In this document: in pieces, positions 1-9,582 of the stretch
Layout of the letters: every line of letters starts with the position of its first letter
How positions within the stretch are numbered: the first letter of the stretch is position 1
Assembly: GCA_015709675.1 (NCBI GenBank)
Contig: CP054182.1
Location: 372,001 to 436,000, forward strand
DNA length: 64,000 nucleotides
DNA from: Ignavibacteriales bacterium
GTDB lineage: Bacteria; Bacteroidota; Ignavibacteria; Ignavibacteriales; Ignavibacteriaceae
Direction: 5' to 3'
The notes under the pieces: generated by a model
The model's database searches: none
What the model was told of the DNA's origin: nothing
Seen by the model: only the letters and a program-made list of their open reading frames with translations
Position numbers and translations under genes: made by a program

Positions 1-997
1 TCTCATCAATGCCCGGCTGAAGCCGTTCTTCAAGCCCGAGACCGCCATTGTCTAAATAGATTTGTAGATTCCGCGGGGGATCAGGGTCGGTATATACCGG
101 CTGGACGTAGTCTATATTGTAAATCTTAAACGCGGGAGAAAGAGCCGCCACCATTAAATAAACATCATCATACTCCCACGCCAGGCGGAAAGAGATCAGC
201 CCCCCGCCTGAGCTCCCGGCAACCGCGGTGTTTTCCCTGCCAGGAAGCGTGCGGTAGTTTTCATCTATAAATTTCTTCAGCACTCTTGAGCAGAATTCCA
301 TATATGCATCAGTCGTATCCCCCCGTGTATATTCAGGATAACGGTTGCGGGTGTTGTTAATTGCCACGATGATAATTTTTTTCATCTCACCCGCACGGAT
401 AAGACTGTCAGCAATATCATCTGCCCGCCAGTCAAAACCCATGGTGGAAGTTGCCGGATCAAATACATTCTGTCCGTCATGCATATATAAGACCGGATAT
501 CGCTCATCTTCCTCATCATAACCGGGCGGCAGCCATACATGCACATCACGGGGGAGCAGTTTCGGATACTCCATATTCTTATGGGTAATAACTTTCCCCA
601 CTACGCTGCCATAATTCGTTCTTGGCATATCTGCATCACTTTTCCAGAAGGGAACAAATATTTCCAGCGTAGTATCCTTCGTCATCCGGAGTGCAAAGTT
701 TTGCGGAACGGTACCCTGCTCATAAATTGCTTCCCTAGCCCAGGATCCTCCAGTTATTTTAAATTCAACTGTCTCCCCTGCGTTAAACCGTATATCTCTT
801 ACCCAGTGCAGAGCGCCGATTGGTTCAAGCTCCACGGCGGAAGGATTCCACCCTCCGGTGCTCTGCGTGCTGCCTGATATATATACTTTTCCCCCTTCCG
901 GTAGCATTGCGGCTTTAACTGAAACCCGCAATGTTACCTCCTGCGCCTGCAGAAGCAGGGGAAGAACTATTAAAAGACTTACAAAAAACCTTTTCAT
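1..997 (-). CDS. Secreted esterase of the enterochelin-esterase/EsteraseD type (3' end cut by the window)
   Basis: Reading from the ATG at 997, the frame stays open to the window edge. The product starts with a short signal peptide (MKRFFVSLLIVLPLLLQAQ). A beta-sandwich segment of about 100 residues follows, of the kind that precedes many putative esterases (starch-binding or E-set-like). The catalytic part then shows YPVLYMHDGQN, which provides the oxyanion-hole region, and the nucleophile elbow AVAGSSGGG. This is the alpha/beta-hydrolase 'putative esterase' family, which cleaves ester bonds of carbohydrate or siderophore conjugates; the substrate cannot be read from the sequence. The downstream His of the triad lies outside the window. 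The next gene on the same strand ends 5 bp upstream of this start, so the two may be co-transcribed. Confidence 0.8.
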   Translation of the reverse strand, partial: MKRFFVSLLIVLPLLLQAQEVTLRVSVKAAMLPEGGKVYISGSTQSTGGWNPSAVELEPIGALHWVRDIRFNAGETVEFKITGGSWAREAIYEQGTVPQNFALRMTKDTTLEIFVPFWKSDADMPRTNYGSVVGKVITHKNMEYPKLLPRDVHVWLPPGYDEEDERYPVLYMHDGQNVFDPATSTMGFDWRADDIADSLIRAGEMKKIIIVAINNTRNRYPEYTRGDTTDAYMEFCSRVLKKFIDENYRTLPGRENTAVAGSSGGGLISFRLAWEYDDVYLMVAALSPAFKIYNIDYVQPVYTDPDPPRNLQIYLDNGGLGLEERLQPGIDE

Positions 998-1001
998 GCC
1001 A

Positions 1002-2348
1002 TCACCTGAGAAGAATCATTTTTTTCGTTTCATTTATTCCTGTCCCCTGAATCCGGTAAAAATACTGTCCTGAAGGAACCGGCTCAGCCGCCTCATTTTC
1101 CCCGTCCCATTGCCTCTTGTGGGTACCCGGCTCAAAATATCCTTCCGCAACCGTTCTGATAATCTCTCCCAGATTGTTATATATCCTCAGGGTAATATAG
1201 GAACCCTTATCCAGACGGAATTCAATCATCGTAAGAGGATTAAAGGGATTTGGATAGTTATTTGACAGTTCATACCCCGGCACCTCTCCGGCTGTTTCAT
1301 TCTGTATCGAGGTAAAGGGAGCTGTATATTTATATATTGAATCGCCAAAGGCGTAGGCAAGATGACTGTTAATAATTCTGAAACGGTTAACCCTTCTGCC
1401 AAGCGTAAGCGGTGACCAGGTCTCGCCTCCGTTGGTGGTCTGCCACATCGGATTGGCACTGTTGCCCCCGGCCCAGCCCAGCGAGCCGTTAATAAAACCC
1501 ATCCCCTGAACAAAGTAATAGCTGTTGCTGAAAAGTTTTTCCTCCCAGGTGAATCCCGCGTCGGTGGTCTTCAGAAAATAGATGGGAGAAAGTGAATTCC
1601 TCTGCAGTGATATATATCCTGTATCAGGTGTCGGGAACTGTATCTTCCAGCACCACTCCCCCTGCCGCGAGGTGGTAATCTGCGGAGACCAGGTATTGCC
1701 TCCGTCACTGGTATAAAGCACAATGCCGCTTGAGTTTGCGTGGGTAATATTCGTCAGTCCCACTATCCATCCGGTCAGCGGAGTGGTGAAGTATATATCA
1801 ATAAGCCCCGGAGCAATGCTGCTTAGTTCTTTGGCCGTCCAGGTCTGGCCGCGGTTGGTGGTTTTGTAAAACCAGCCCGGCCCGCGCACTCTGCCAACTC
1901 CCACGATAACCGAATCATTCACCACCTGCATTCCGCAGAAGCCCCTCTTGATAACCGAACTGCTCAGCTGCGGTTCCGGAACCCAGGTTGTCCCTCCGTT
2001 ACTGGTTTTATAGAGGATGTTGGTATCGGTTGAAGCGGGATTGTTCACCTCCCCGATTCCGAGAGCGCCTGCATAACCATGCAGTGAATCAAAAAAGCCG
2101 ACCGAACGCCAGTGAGTGGAACTTCCCTTGTCCAATACCTTCACCCAAGCAGCACCCCCGTTTGTGGTGCGGTGTATCTGTCCCGCGCCGTTTACCGCCC
2201 AGCCCAGATGTTCATTCAGGAAAAATCCGTCATTATTCCGCGATGAGGGGCTCGGCAGAAACGAGGTATTCTCCCAGGTACCTGGTGCCTGCGAAAAAAG
2301 TGTGCTTATGAGGAAAAATGAAAGGAGAAAAACTCTTAAAAGGGACAT
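1002..2348 (-). CDS. T9SS-exported BNR/YCF48-like repeat protein
   Basis: This is a secreted beta-propeller-like protein of about 448 residues. The chosen start (2348) gives a clean signal peptide (MSLLRVFLLSFFLISTLFSQA) and has a GGCGGAG stretch just upstream. An in-frame ATG at 2384 adds 12 residues but has no ribosome site. The body contains at least five repeats with a TT(N/D)GG.TW core (RTTNGGAAW, KTSNGGTTW, YTSDGGNTW, KTTDAGFTW, QTTNGGETW). Such repeats are typical of BNR/photosystem-II-stability-factor-like propellers. The C-terminus carries the type A T9SS sorting domain (NNYPNPFNP, then a G.Y.YRI strand and a basic end). It is probably surface-attached or released. The ligand is unknown. 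Confidence 0.85.
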   Translation of the reverse strand: MSLLRVFLLSFFLISTLFSQAPGTWENTSFLPSPSSRNNDGFFLNEHLGWAVNGAGQIHRTTNGGAAWVKVLDKGSSTHWRSVGFFDSLHGYAGALGIGEVNNPASTDTNILYKTSNGGTTWVPEPQLSSSVIKRGFCGMQVVNDSVIVGVGRVRGPGWFYKTTNRGQTWTAKELSSIAPGLIDIYFTTPLTGWIVGLTNITHANSSGIVLYTSDGGNTWSPQITTSRQGEWCWKIQFPTPDTGYISLQRNSLSPIYFLKTTDAGFTWEEKLFSNSYYFVQGMGFINGSLGWAGGNSANPMWQTTNGGETWSPLTLGRRVNRFRIINSHLAYAFGDSIYKYTAPFTSIQNETAGEVPGYELSNNYPNPFNPLTMIEFRLDKGSYITLRIYNNLGEIIRTVAEGYFEPGTHKRQWDGENEAAEPVPSGQYFYRIQGTGINETKKMILLR

Positions 2349-2500
2349 TACGCTCCGCCGGGAATATGTAGAAGATTTATTCATGGCGAAATTTAAGGAA
2401 GAAATGAGAGTAATGAATAATGAAAAATGAAGAATTAAGGATGGTTCAGCAATACTTCAGGGAGAGGAGAATACATCCTGCTGCGTAAAATCCTCACGCA

Positions 2501-2530
2501 CCGCAGGCCGGAATGAAATCCGGACTGCGG
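2501..2530. terminator. Strong intergenic hairpin between two T9SS genes
   Basis: An inverted repeat with arms CCGCAGGCCGGA and TCCGGACTGCGG encloses the loop ATGAAA. It has one internal G-A mismatch. It lies between the end of the Kelch gene at 2630 and the start of the BNR-like gene. No T-run follows on either strand, so it may be an mRNA-stabilising or processing hairpin rather than a classical terminator. Confidence 0.45.
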
Positions 2531-2629
2531 GGCATAAGGTATCTTTCAGGATTTTCTGCTCAGATGTTCTCTGCAATTCGCTTCATCCGCGGTCCTGATC
2601 ACACCCCGCAGAAGATGTGCGCAATATTT

Positions 2630-4222
2630 TTACTTCAGTAGCGTTAACTTCTGCTGCGCTGAAAACTCACCCGCCGTGAGCCTGCAAATATATATACCGC
2701 TTGGCAGTTCTGAGCCGTTAAACTGAACTTGGTGCCATCCCGCTTCAGTTAAACCTGAGACAATAACCGATACCTGCTTTCCGGTTATGTCATACACCGC
2801 AAGCCGGATATCGCTCTTATGGGGGAGTGAAAATTCTATCGTGGTACCCGGGTTAAAGGGATTCGGGTAATTCCGGTTGAGACGGAATTCCGTTACGCCG
2901 CTGAACTCTGCCTCAGCAACTTCTGAGTAACTGAACGAGCCGTCATAGTCTGTCTGTTTCAGCCGGTAAAAGGATACTCCTCTGAGAGGGGCTCTGTCCG
3001 TATAAGTATAATGAGTCTGGCCGGCAGTTGTTCCGGCTCCCTCAAGTTCACCGAGGAAATTCCAGACCATTCCGTCTGCTGATCGCTGGATGATAAATGC
3101 TCTGTTGTTGGTTTCCGTCGCGGTAGTCCAGTTCAGAAGAGCCGCGCCATTCTCTATCCTCACCGAAAACGAAGTCAGCTCAACAGGAATCTCCCCTCCA
3201 CCTATTCCCTCCCAGCAGTGAACCTGAAATGCCGTGCCGCTTGACCCGTCATTCCCGCCGCCGAAAAAGAGCTTCCGGTGCCCGGGTATATACGTCCCAA
3301 CGGGAAGTCCGCGTACTGCCGGCAGATCGCTGTCTATTGACCAGGTATTTGCCGCGGGATCATAAACATATACTTTGGTGAGAATCGAATATCCGCTGAA
3401 TCCGCCGCCGCCGCCGACCACATAAACAAAGGAGTCACTTGCAGCAACCGACCATTTGGTAAAATTGACCGGCTCAGGGAACGGAGCTATAGTTGACCAG
3501 GTATTGGAAGTAATATCATACTTGTAACACAGCGTGAAATCCCCTCCGGTCTCTCCCAGTCCGCCGATTCTGTATATATAATTACCGAGGGCCGCCATTC
3601 CTGCATAGCGCCGTCCTATGGGTGGCGCGGCCATCTGCTCCCAGCTGTCCGTGTCAATGTTGTAGCGGTGAAAATACCCCACGGGAGGAGATGACGTATT
3701 GGCGGAGCTTGCATATATATAATTGCCGCCGTCCCAGACGATTGAACCCTCCGGACCGCGCACCTGCGATGGTCCGGCCGTGAGTGTTGCCCAGGTTCCG
3801 GTGCCGTTGGCATCAGGAGTAAACACTTCAAATGTTGCATTGGTAGCTGTGCCTGATCCCCCCATCTTATAGAGCTTTCCGCGTGCCACGGTTGAAGAAA
3901 TGTTAAATCCTGAGGCTGTTGCGGGGGTGCATGTTATCCAGGTCTTGGTCGGTACGTGGTAAGCAAGCGCAAGCGATGTTGCGTTCTGCGAACAGAATAT
4001 ATACACATAATCGTTTATGGCACCGTAGGCAGAACGTCCGAAGAAAGACGGCGCATCGGTTGTCTGCTCCCAGGTATAGGCATCCGAGGGGACGGGGTCT
4101 TCATCAAAACGGAAACCGTCCGGAGATCCGTGCTCTTCTTCATAAAAGAGACCAAGCTGCTGAGGTGAAAGAAAAGAAGCTGAGAAAATGAGAAAGCAAA
4201 ACAGTAACCAGGTAGAACGCAT
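2630..4222 (-). CDS. T9SS-exported Kelch-repeat protein
   Basis: This secreted protein has 530 residues. The signal peptide is MRSTWLLFCFLIFSASF, and GAGG lies about 7 bases upstream of the start. Residues of roughly 50 to 340 form Kelch blades (AYGAINDYVYIFCSQ, MAALGNYIYRIGGLGE, AASDSFVYVVGGGGG). These predict a beta-propeller that binds protein or glycan. A region starting at VELTSFSV follows, the usual all-beta spacer seen before the sorting domain in this group. The T9SS type A domain begins at NYPNPFNPGTTI. It belongs to a run of envelope proteins on the minus strand. The partner is unknown. Confidence 0.88.
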   Translation of the reverse strand: MRSTWLLFCFLIFSASFLSPQQLGLFYEEEHGSPDGFRFDEDPVPSDAYTWEQTTDAPSFFGRSAYGAINDYVYIFCSQNATSLALAYHVPTKTWITCTPATASGFNISSTVARGKLYKMGGSGTATNATFEVFTPDANGTGTWATLTAGPSQVRGPEGSIVWDGGNYIYASSANTSSPPVGYFHRYNIDTDSWEQMAAPPIGRRYAGMAALGNYIYRIGGLGETGGDFTLCYKYDITSNTWSTIAPFPEPVNFTKWSVAASDSFVYVVGGGGGFSGYSILTKVYVYDPAANTWSIDSDLPAVRGLPVGTYIPGHRKLFFGGGNDGSSGTAFQVHCWEGIGGGEIPVELTSFSVRIENGAALLNWTTATETNNRAFIIQRSADGMVWNFLGELEGAGTTAGQTHYTYTDRAPLRGVSFYRLKQTDYDGSFSYSEVAEAEFSGVTEFRLNRNYPNPFNPGTTIEFSLPHKSDIRLAVYDITGKQVSVIVSGLTEAGWHQVQFNGSELPSGIYICRLTAGEFSAQQKLTLLK

Positions 4223-4319
4223 GGCAACCTCTTGTCATTTTTTGTCGGATATGTATCTCAAGTTTAAACATTCCCGGCCGGATATGCAAGAACTTCAGAC
4301 CCCGGAAAGTCGGGTTGTA

Positions 4320-5387
4320 TTATTCCAGTATTACCGAGATAATCTTTTCCGCGCTGTCCTCACGGGTTCCGCTGTTGCGGTTAGTCAGGATGATTACGCT
4401 CAGCTTCTTTTCCGGTATGCGGTAGAGTACGTTTCTGAAGCCGATGGTGCTTCCCGTGTGCCAGACAGTCTCCATTCCTTTCCAGGTTTTAAGATGCCAG
4501 CCATAGCCGTAATCAACCGGAGTGCTGTCATTCAGCATGGTTCTTGTGGTTGCAAGCATCCAGGATTTTTTCGAGAGAAGTTTTCCGCCGTTCAGCACTT
4601 TGCACCAGGAAATCAGATCGTCAATGTTCGAGTATATACCGCCGTCCCCGAGCACCGAGGAGGTTACCGACTGATCGGTTCTGCGGGCGGTATCAAGCCG
4701 GATACTGTAACCGTAAGCCCGGTTAGGCACTTTATTATAACCGTTCACATAAGCAAGCGTGTTCTTCATGCCAAGGGGGGTGAATATATATTTCTTCAGA
4801 TAATCAGGATATTTCATGCAGGAATATTTCTCCACCGCCAGAGCCAGCAGCGCGTATGCCGTGTTGCTGTACTGATACTTTTCTCCCGGCAGAAAATACA
4901 CTGAGTCAATCCCCTTCATCAGCGTAAGCACGTCAGCATCCTGAACCGGTATGGTAACCGAGTCGGGTATCAGCTCTTCATAATCCACCAGCCCGGAAGT
5001 ATGGTTCAGCAGGTGATGCACCGTAATCCCCTTACCATAGTCGGGAAATCCGGGGAAGATTTCCGTCAGCGTGGTTCTGTAACCAAGCTTTTTCTTCTCT
5101 ATCAGCCGGATAACTGCCGCCGCTGTAAACTGCTTGGAAACCGAGGCCAGCCGGTAATTGGTTTTAGAACCCGCTTTTTTCTTCGCTTCAAGGTCAGCCA
5201 TACCGTATGATTTTTTATATACCACGGTATTTCCTATCATTACGGCCAGTGACGCCGAGGGAACGGTATCTCCCGTATAAGCAGTCATGAGAGAATCAAT
5301 GCGGAGTTTTTGAGTTTTGGTCAGTTTTTGGGCGTAGGAGGCATTCATGGTAACAATGAGCAGGAAAATTGAAAATAGACGGATCAT
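4320..5387 (-). CDS. Secreted serine hydrolase, class C beta-lactamase/penicillin-binding-protein-like
   Basis: This 355-residue protein has an N-terminal signal peptide (MIRLFSIFLLIVTMNASYAQ). It shows the three active-site motifs of the family: SVSK (SxxK nucleophile and general base), YSN (YxN) and HTGS (the KTG-like box). The length fits single-domain AmpC/EstB-like enzymes. Members act as D-Ala-D-Ala peptidases, esterases or peptidases in the periplasm, and true beta-lactamase activity cannot be inferred from the motifs alone. The gene has its own upstream gap and reads toward the Kelch gene with 97 bp between them. Confidence 0.88.
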   Translation of the reverse strand: MIRLFSIFLLIVTMNASYAQKLTKTQKLRIDSLMTAYTGDTVPSASLAVMIGNTVVYKKSYGMADLEAKKKAGSKTNYRLASVSKQFTAAAVIRLIEKKKLGYRTTLTEIFPGFPDYGKGITVHHLLNHTSGLVDYEELIPDSVTIPVQDADVLTLMKGIDSVYFLPGEKYQYSNTAYALLALAVEKYSCMKYPDYLKKYIFTPLGMKNTLAYVNGYNKVPNRAYGYSIRLDTARRTDQSVTSSVLGDGGIYSNIDDLISWCKVLNGGKLLSKKSWMLATTRTMLNDSTPVDYGYGWHLKTWKGMETVWHTGSTIGFRNVLYRIPEKKLSVIILTNRNSGTREDSAEKIISVILE

Positions 5388-5675
5388 GATTCAGATATTT
5401 TCAGTAATTCAGTTATGGTTTTCATGCAGAAACTGCATTCAATTTGTGTAATTCCGGAGAGCGGCCCCGGCACTTCCGCAAACAACGGATTCTTCACACC
5501 GGACAAAACTACTCAGGCAAAATAACGCCTCAAATTTATCTCTTTTTTCTTTATTTTAGGCACTTGTATCCGTTAATTATACACTCCGGAATCTGACCGG
5601 ATCACCCGGCAGCGGCAGTAAAAAGAGGCAGTACGGATACGGTAGACTATCATTATTCACTATTTTCAGCAGATT

Positions 5676-7214
5676 ATGGATAACAGGCCAGCACCATCAG
5701 TTATTGTCATTTTCGGCGCTTCAGGCGATCTTACCAAGAGGAAGCTGATCCCGGCCCTCTACGATCTCTTTTGCAAGAATGCCATGCCCCTCCGTTTTGC
5801 GGTTTTGGGTGCAGCCCGTTCAGCTATCAGCGATGAAGCATTCCGGGCTAAAATGGCGGAAGATATCCGCACCTACTCTGAAAATAAAGAGCACCTGAGT
5901 GATGAGGTGATAGAAAGATTTGTCAGGAATCTTTACTACACCTCACTCGAAACTGAAAATCCGGATGACTACGTCCGGCTTAAAATCCGCCTCGAACAGC
6001 TTGATGCTGAACTGAACACCGGCGGTAACTATATATACTATCTGGCCTCCCCCCCGAAGCTCTACGAAACTGTTGCACAGGCGCTGCATAATCAGGGACT
6101 TCATATCAACAGCGGTGATACCGTTACCAAGAAACTGATTATCGAAAAACCTTTCGGCTACGATCTCGCATCCGCTCTTGCGCTTAATCAGAAACTGCAT
6201 ACCCTCTTTGAGGAAAATCAGCTTTACCGCATTGATCACTATCTTGGCAAAGAGACCGTGCAGAATGTGCTGGTCCTCCGTTTCGCCAACGGCATCTTTG
6301 AACCTCTCTGGAACCGCAACTATATTGACTATGTCGAAATAACCGCGGCTGAATCCATTGGCGTTGAAAACCGCGGCGGATATTATGACACTGCCGGCAC
6401 TCTCCGCGATATGGTGCAGAATCATCTGATGCAGATTGCAGGACTGGTGGCTATGGAGCCCCCCGCTTCGTTTGACTCAACATCTGTCCGTAATGAAACC
6501 ATTAAAGTGTTCCAGTCCCTTATCCCCATTCCCTCAGACCGGGTTGAGGAGTTCACCGTGCGCGGCCAGTATATATCATCAAAGGTAAAAGGACAGCAGG
6601 TTAAGGGTTACCGCGAAGAAAAAGATGTGCATCCGGACTCCCGCACGGAAACCTACGCCGGACTGAAGTTCTTTATTGATAACTGGCGCTGGGCTGGTGT
6701 TCCATTCTATATGCGCGCCGGAAAACGCCTTCCTACCCGTGTTACTGAAGTGGTTATCCATTTTAAGAAATCACCGCAGCACCTGTTCCACCGTGACAAC
6801 AAGGAGCAGCCGAGCAATCTTCTTATCATCCGCGTTCAGCCGGATGAGGGCATTCTCATGAAATTCGGCATGAAAACTCCCGGTGCAGGGTTCAAAACCC
6901 AGCAGGTTAATATGGACTTCCATTATTCAGAACTCGGCAATATCAGTATATCCTCTGCTTATGAACGCCTGCTGCTTGACTGCATGACCGGCGACTCAAC
7001 TCTTTACGCACGTGGTGATGCTGTGGAAGCATGCTGGCGCTTTGTTGACCCTATTCTCTCAGCGTGGAAGCATAATCCAGAGATTAAACTTTACGGCTAC
7101 CCCGCGGGTACCTGGGGGCCTGCCGAAGCAACCGGTCTTTTCGGACAGCCGGGTATGGACTGGCGCTATCCATGTAAAAATCTTTCCGATGACGGAAACT
7201 ATTGTGAACTCTAA
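5676..7214 (+). CDS. zwf: Glucose-6-phosphate 1-dehydrogenase
   Basis: This enzyme oxidises glucose 6-phosphate to 6-phosphogluconolactone with NAD(P)+, the first step of the oxidative pentose phosphate pathway. The 512-residue length is standard. The Rossmann motif GASGDLTKRKL is at residues 14-24, EKPFG at 157-161 and the active-site signature RIDHYLGKE at 185-193. The gene is followed after 25 bp by pgl, which takes the product, and then by murQ. No gnd gene is visible nearby. The 288 bp upstream separate it from the divergent hydrolase and hold no promoter box that I can assign with confidence. Confidence 0.97.
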   Translation: MDNRPAPSVIVIFGASGDLTKRKLIPALYDLFCKNAMPLRFAVLGAARSAISDEAFRAKMAEDIRTYSENKEHLSDEVIERFVRNLYYTSLETENPDDYVRLKIRLEQLDAELNTGGNYIYYLASPPKLYETVAQALHNQGLHINSGDTVTKKLIIEKPFGYDLASALALNQKLHTLFEENQLYRIDHYLGKETVQNVLVLRFANGIFEPLWNRNYIDYVEITAAESIGVENRGGYYDTAGTLRDMVQNHLMQIAGLVAMEPPASFDSTSVRNETIKVFQSLIPIPSDRVEEFTVRGQYISSKVKGQQVKGYREEKDVHPDSRTETYAGLKFFIDNWRWAGVPFYMRAGKRLPTRVTEVVIHFKKSPQHLFHRDNKEQPSNLLIIRVQPDEGILMKFGMKTPGAGFKTQQVNMDFHYSELGNISISSAYERLLLDCMTGDSTLYARGDAVEACWRFVDPILSAWKHNPEIKLYGYPAGTWGPAEATGLFGQPGMDWRYPCKNLSDDGNYCEL

Positions 7215-7239
7215 AGCAGATAAATATATATAAAATATT

Positions 7240-7974
7240 ATGGCCGGACAGATCGTTAAAGTATTTGATGCCGTGGATTCCCTCATGGGCACGTTTACCG
7301 AGGAGCTTTTTTACTTTTCAGCCAAATGGCCTGATAAAGCCAATATTGCTCTTTCCGGAGGCTCTACCCCGAAAGCACTTTTTGAAGAACTTGCCAAACC
7401 TGCAAATCTTGATAAAATTCACTGGGCGGTTTTTAACTTTTTCTGGGGGGATGAGCGGATGGTTTCATATGATAATCCTGAAAGCAATTATGGTACGGCT
7501 AACAGGATTTTCCTATCAAAAATCCGCGATACCCGGCAGGGTATATATCCCGTTCCGGCAGCCGCCACTCCGAAAGAAGCAGCGCTCCTCTATGAAGTGA
7601 AAATCCGCGAAATAGTTAAACCTGTGCAGAACGGCATCCCGGTATTTGACTGGATTATTCTCGGCATTGGTACAGACGGACATACCGCCTCAATTTTCCC
7701 CGGCGCAAAATGGAGCGAAGATGAATACCCCCTTACTTTTGTGGCCAAACATCCCGTTACCGGCCAGAAGAGGGTCAGTTTCACCTATAAACTGATTAAT
7801 CAGGCACATCGGGTGACCTTCCTTGTAACGGGAAAAGAAAAAGCCGAGGTAATTGAGCAGATTCTCCACAATAAACCTGAAGCGGAAAACTACCCCGCGG
7901 CCATGATCAGACCGGAAAACGGAATTGTAGAATGGTATCTTGACTCTGAAGCAGCAAGCCTCCTGAAACTGTAA
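7240..7974 (+). CDS. pgl: 6-phosphogluconolactonase, DevB/SOL type
   Basis: This enzyme hydrolyses 6-phosphogluconolactone to 6-phosphogluconate. The 244 residues match the DevB/SOL family. The phosphate-binding loop ALSGGSTPK lies near residues 37-45 and the conserved GIGTDGHTASIFPG at 142-155. The start lies 25 bp after zwf in an AT-rich gap (TAAATATATATAAAATATT), so the two are almost certainly one operon catalysing consecutive reactions. A possible terminator follows the stop codon. Confidence 0.95.
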   Translation: MAGQIVKVFDAVDSLMGTFTEELFYFSAKWPDKANIALSGGSTPKALFEELAKPANLDKIHWAVFNFFWGDERMVSYDNPESNYGTANRIFLSKIRDTRQGIYPVPAAATPKEAALLYEVKIREIVKPVQNGIPVFDWIILGIGTDGHTASIFPGAKWSEDEYPLTFVAKHPVTGQKRVSFTYKLINQAHRVTFLVTGKEKAEVIEQILHNKPEAENYPAAMIRPENGIVEWYLDSEAASLLKL

Positions 7975-7997
7975 CATATACGCCGCTTTCTTCAATT

Positions 7998-8024
7998 CCG
8001 GAGAAAGCCACGGGATCTTTCCGG
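7998..8024 (+). terminator. Probable terminator after zwf-pgl
   Basis: CCGGAGAAAG and CTTTCCGG form an imperfect stem (one bulged base), followed by CGCTGC and a T-rich stretch (TTTTCTTTTA). The position 23 bp after the pgl stop fits an intrinsic terminator. Confidence 0.45.
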
Positions 8025-8081
8025 CGCTGCTTTTCTTTTACCGCCAGGTATTCCCCTTTCCTTAAAAACCCGCAACTTCCC

Positions 8082-8089
8082 TATATTTG
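8082..8089 (+). promoter_or_regulatory. Bacteroidota-type -7 box (TATATTTG) upstream of murQ
   Basis: TATATTTG matches the TAnnTTTG element recognised by the primary sigma factor of Bacteroidota. It lies 28 bp before the murQ ATG, leaving a short leader. The -33 element is not clear, so murQ transcription separate from zwf-pgl is an inference. Confidence 0.45.
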
Positions 8090-8117
8090 CAGTGCATCTT
8101 TATTAATACTCTGAATC

Positions 8118-9059
8118 ATGGATACCGGAAAACATAATAAATCCCTCTTTCACGAAATAGCATCACTCACCACCGAACAGCAGAATGAGCGTTCAAAAAA
8201 TATTGATTATGCCTCTACCGCTGAAATCATCAGGATAATCAATGAGGAAGACAAACTTGTCCCCCTCGCGGTGGAAAAAGAGCTTCCGTATATAGAAAAA
8301 GCGGTTGAAGCAATAGTTCACGCGTTAAAAAACGGCGGACGGCTCCTCTACTTCGGTGCCGGTACCAGCGGACGCCTTGGAGTGGTTGATGCTTCCGAAT
8401 GTCCCCCCACCTTCGGCACCCCATTCGGCATGATTGAAGGATATATAGCCGGCGGACGTGAAGCCATGTTCCGCGCACAGGAAGGAGCAGAAGATAAAGA
8501 AGAAAACGGCGCACACGATGTGATGGCTGCTAAGGTAACCAGCAAAGATGTTGTCTGCGGAATTGCGGCAAGCCGGCGCACTCCATACGTAGTAGGTGCA
8601 GTAAAAAAAGCAAAAGAACTTGGCGCGGTTACCCTTTACGTAACCACCAATCCCCGTGAGAATTTTGATATTAAAGAAGTTGATATACCCATCTGCCCTT
8701 TTGTTGGTCCGGAAGTAATTATGGGATCCACCCGTATGAAAAGCGGAACGGCACAGAAATTAGTTTTAAATATGCTTACCACCGCCTCAATGGTACGTCT
8801 TGGCAAGGTGTATGAGAATATGATGATTGACCTGCAGATGACCAACAAAAAGCTGGTTGAGCGTTCAAGAAGAATCGTTATGAACATAACCGGCGTCACC
8901 TACGAAGAAGCGGCTGATTATCTGGCAAAAGCAAATAATCATGTAAAGTCCGCGCTCGTAATGATCAAGCGCGGGGTCAGTTACGAGAAAGCACAGGAAC
9001 TCCTCGCCAAAACCGACGGCTTCGTCCGCAAAGCGATAGATTTAATTGATAATGGATAA
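8118..9059 (+). CDS. murQ: N-acetylmuramic acid 6-phosphate etherase
   Basis: MurQ removes the lactyl ether from MurNAc-6-phosphate to give GlcNAc-6-phosphate in peptidoglycan recycling. The 313-residue length is close to the usual 300. The SIS-domain sugar phosphate loop GAGTSGRLG is at residues 80-88, followed by DASECPPTFG with a conserved acidic residue. A C-terminal helical segment (YLAKANNHVKSALVMI) is typical of the family. No MurNAc kinase or PTS gene is next to it. It follows pgl but has its own promoter-like box. Confidence 0.95.
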   Translation: MDTGKHNKSLFHEIASLTTEQQNERSKNIDYASTAEIIRIINEEDKLVPLAVEKELPYIEKAVEAIVHALKNGGRLLYFGAGTSGRLGVVDASECPPTFGTPFGMIEGYIAGGREAMFRAQEGAEDKEENGAHDVMAAKVTSKDVVCGIAASRRTPYVVGAVKKAKELGAVTLYVTTNPRENFDIKEVDIPICPFVGPEVIMGSTRMKSGTAQKLVLNMLTTASMVRLGKVYENMMIDLQMTNKKLVERSRRIVMNITGVTYEEAADYLAKANNHVKSALVMIKRGVSYEKAQELLAKTDGFVRKAIDLIDNG

Positions 9060-9101
9060 GGGATAATTGATAATAGTGAATCGTGAATGGAAAAGTAAAA
9101 C

Positions 9102-9545
9102 CAACCCCGTAAGGGGTGATATATTAATAACAAGACTCACGTAAACTCAACACCAAACCCCGCAGGGGTGTCATATTAATAACAAGACTCAGGTAAACTC
9201 AACACCAACCCCGTAGGGGTGATATATTAATAACATGACTCACACCATCTGAACTCTAAACCCCGTAGGGGTGACATATTAATAACAAGACTTCCACCAT
9301 CTCAATTCTGAACCCCATAGGGGTGACATATTTACAACATCGCACAGATACTTCTTTGACTTCAACCCCGTAGGGGTGTCATATTAATAACAAGACTCAC
9401 ACCATCTCAACTCTAAACCCTGCAGGGGTGACATATTAATAACACTTAGCCACCACCCATCAACACCAGCCCCGTCAGGGGCGATATATTAATAACATGC
9501 CCTGCAACAAACATCTCCCCAGCTCCGTTGGAGCGACATATGACC
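9102..9545. repeat. REP-like palindromic array (8 units plus one divergent)
   Basis: Units start near 9104, 9157, 9207, 9258, 9311, 9364, 9416 and 9469, so the period is about 50-53 bp. Each has a palindrome of the form CCCCGTAGGGG followed by TGA(C/T)ATATTAATAACA. The segments between palindromes are themselves related (for example GACTCACACCATCTCAACTC), so they are not independent spacers. A divergent ninth unit at about 9518 has the palindrome CTCCGTTGGAG. The array lies directly downstream of the RAYT gene, and inverted copies occur on that gene's other side. This is the classic REP/RAYT arrangement. Confidence 0.9.
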
Positions 9546-9582
9546 TGCCATACCCCAGAGCCGTACACAACTACGTTTTCTG

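Noticed and set aside
4188-4904. 238-codon plus-strand frame opposite the beta-lactamase-like gene
   Set aside because: It mirrors a strongly supported gene on the minus strand and shows no family motif.
9102-9545. CRISPR array
   Set aside because: The period (~52 bp) and repeat length fit, but the segments between palindromes are similar to each other and the units vary. No cas gene is near, and a RAYT gene explains the array.
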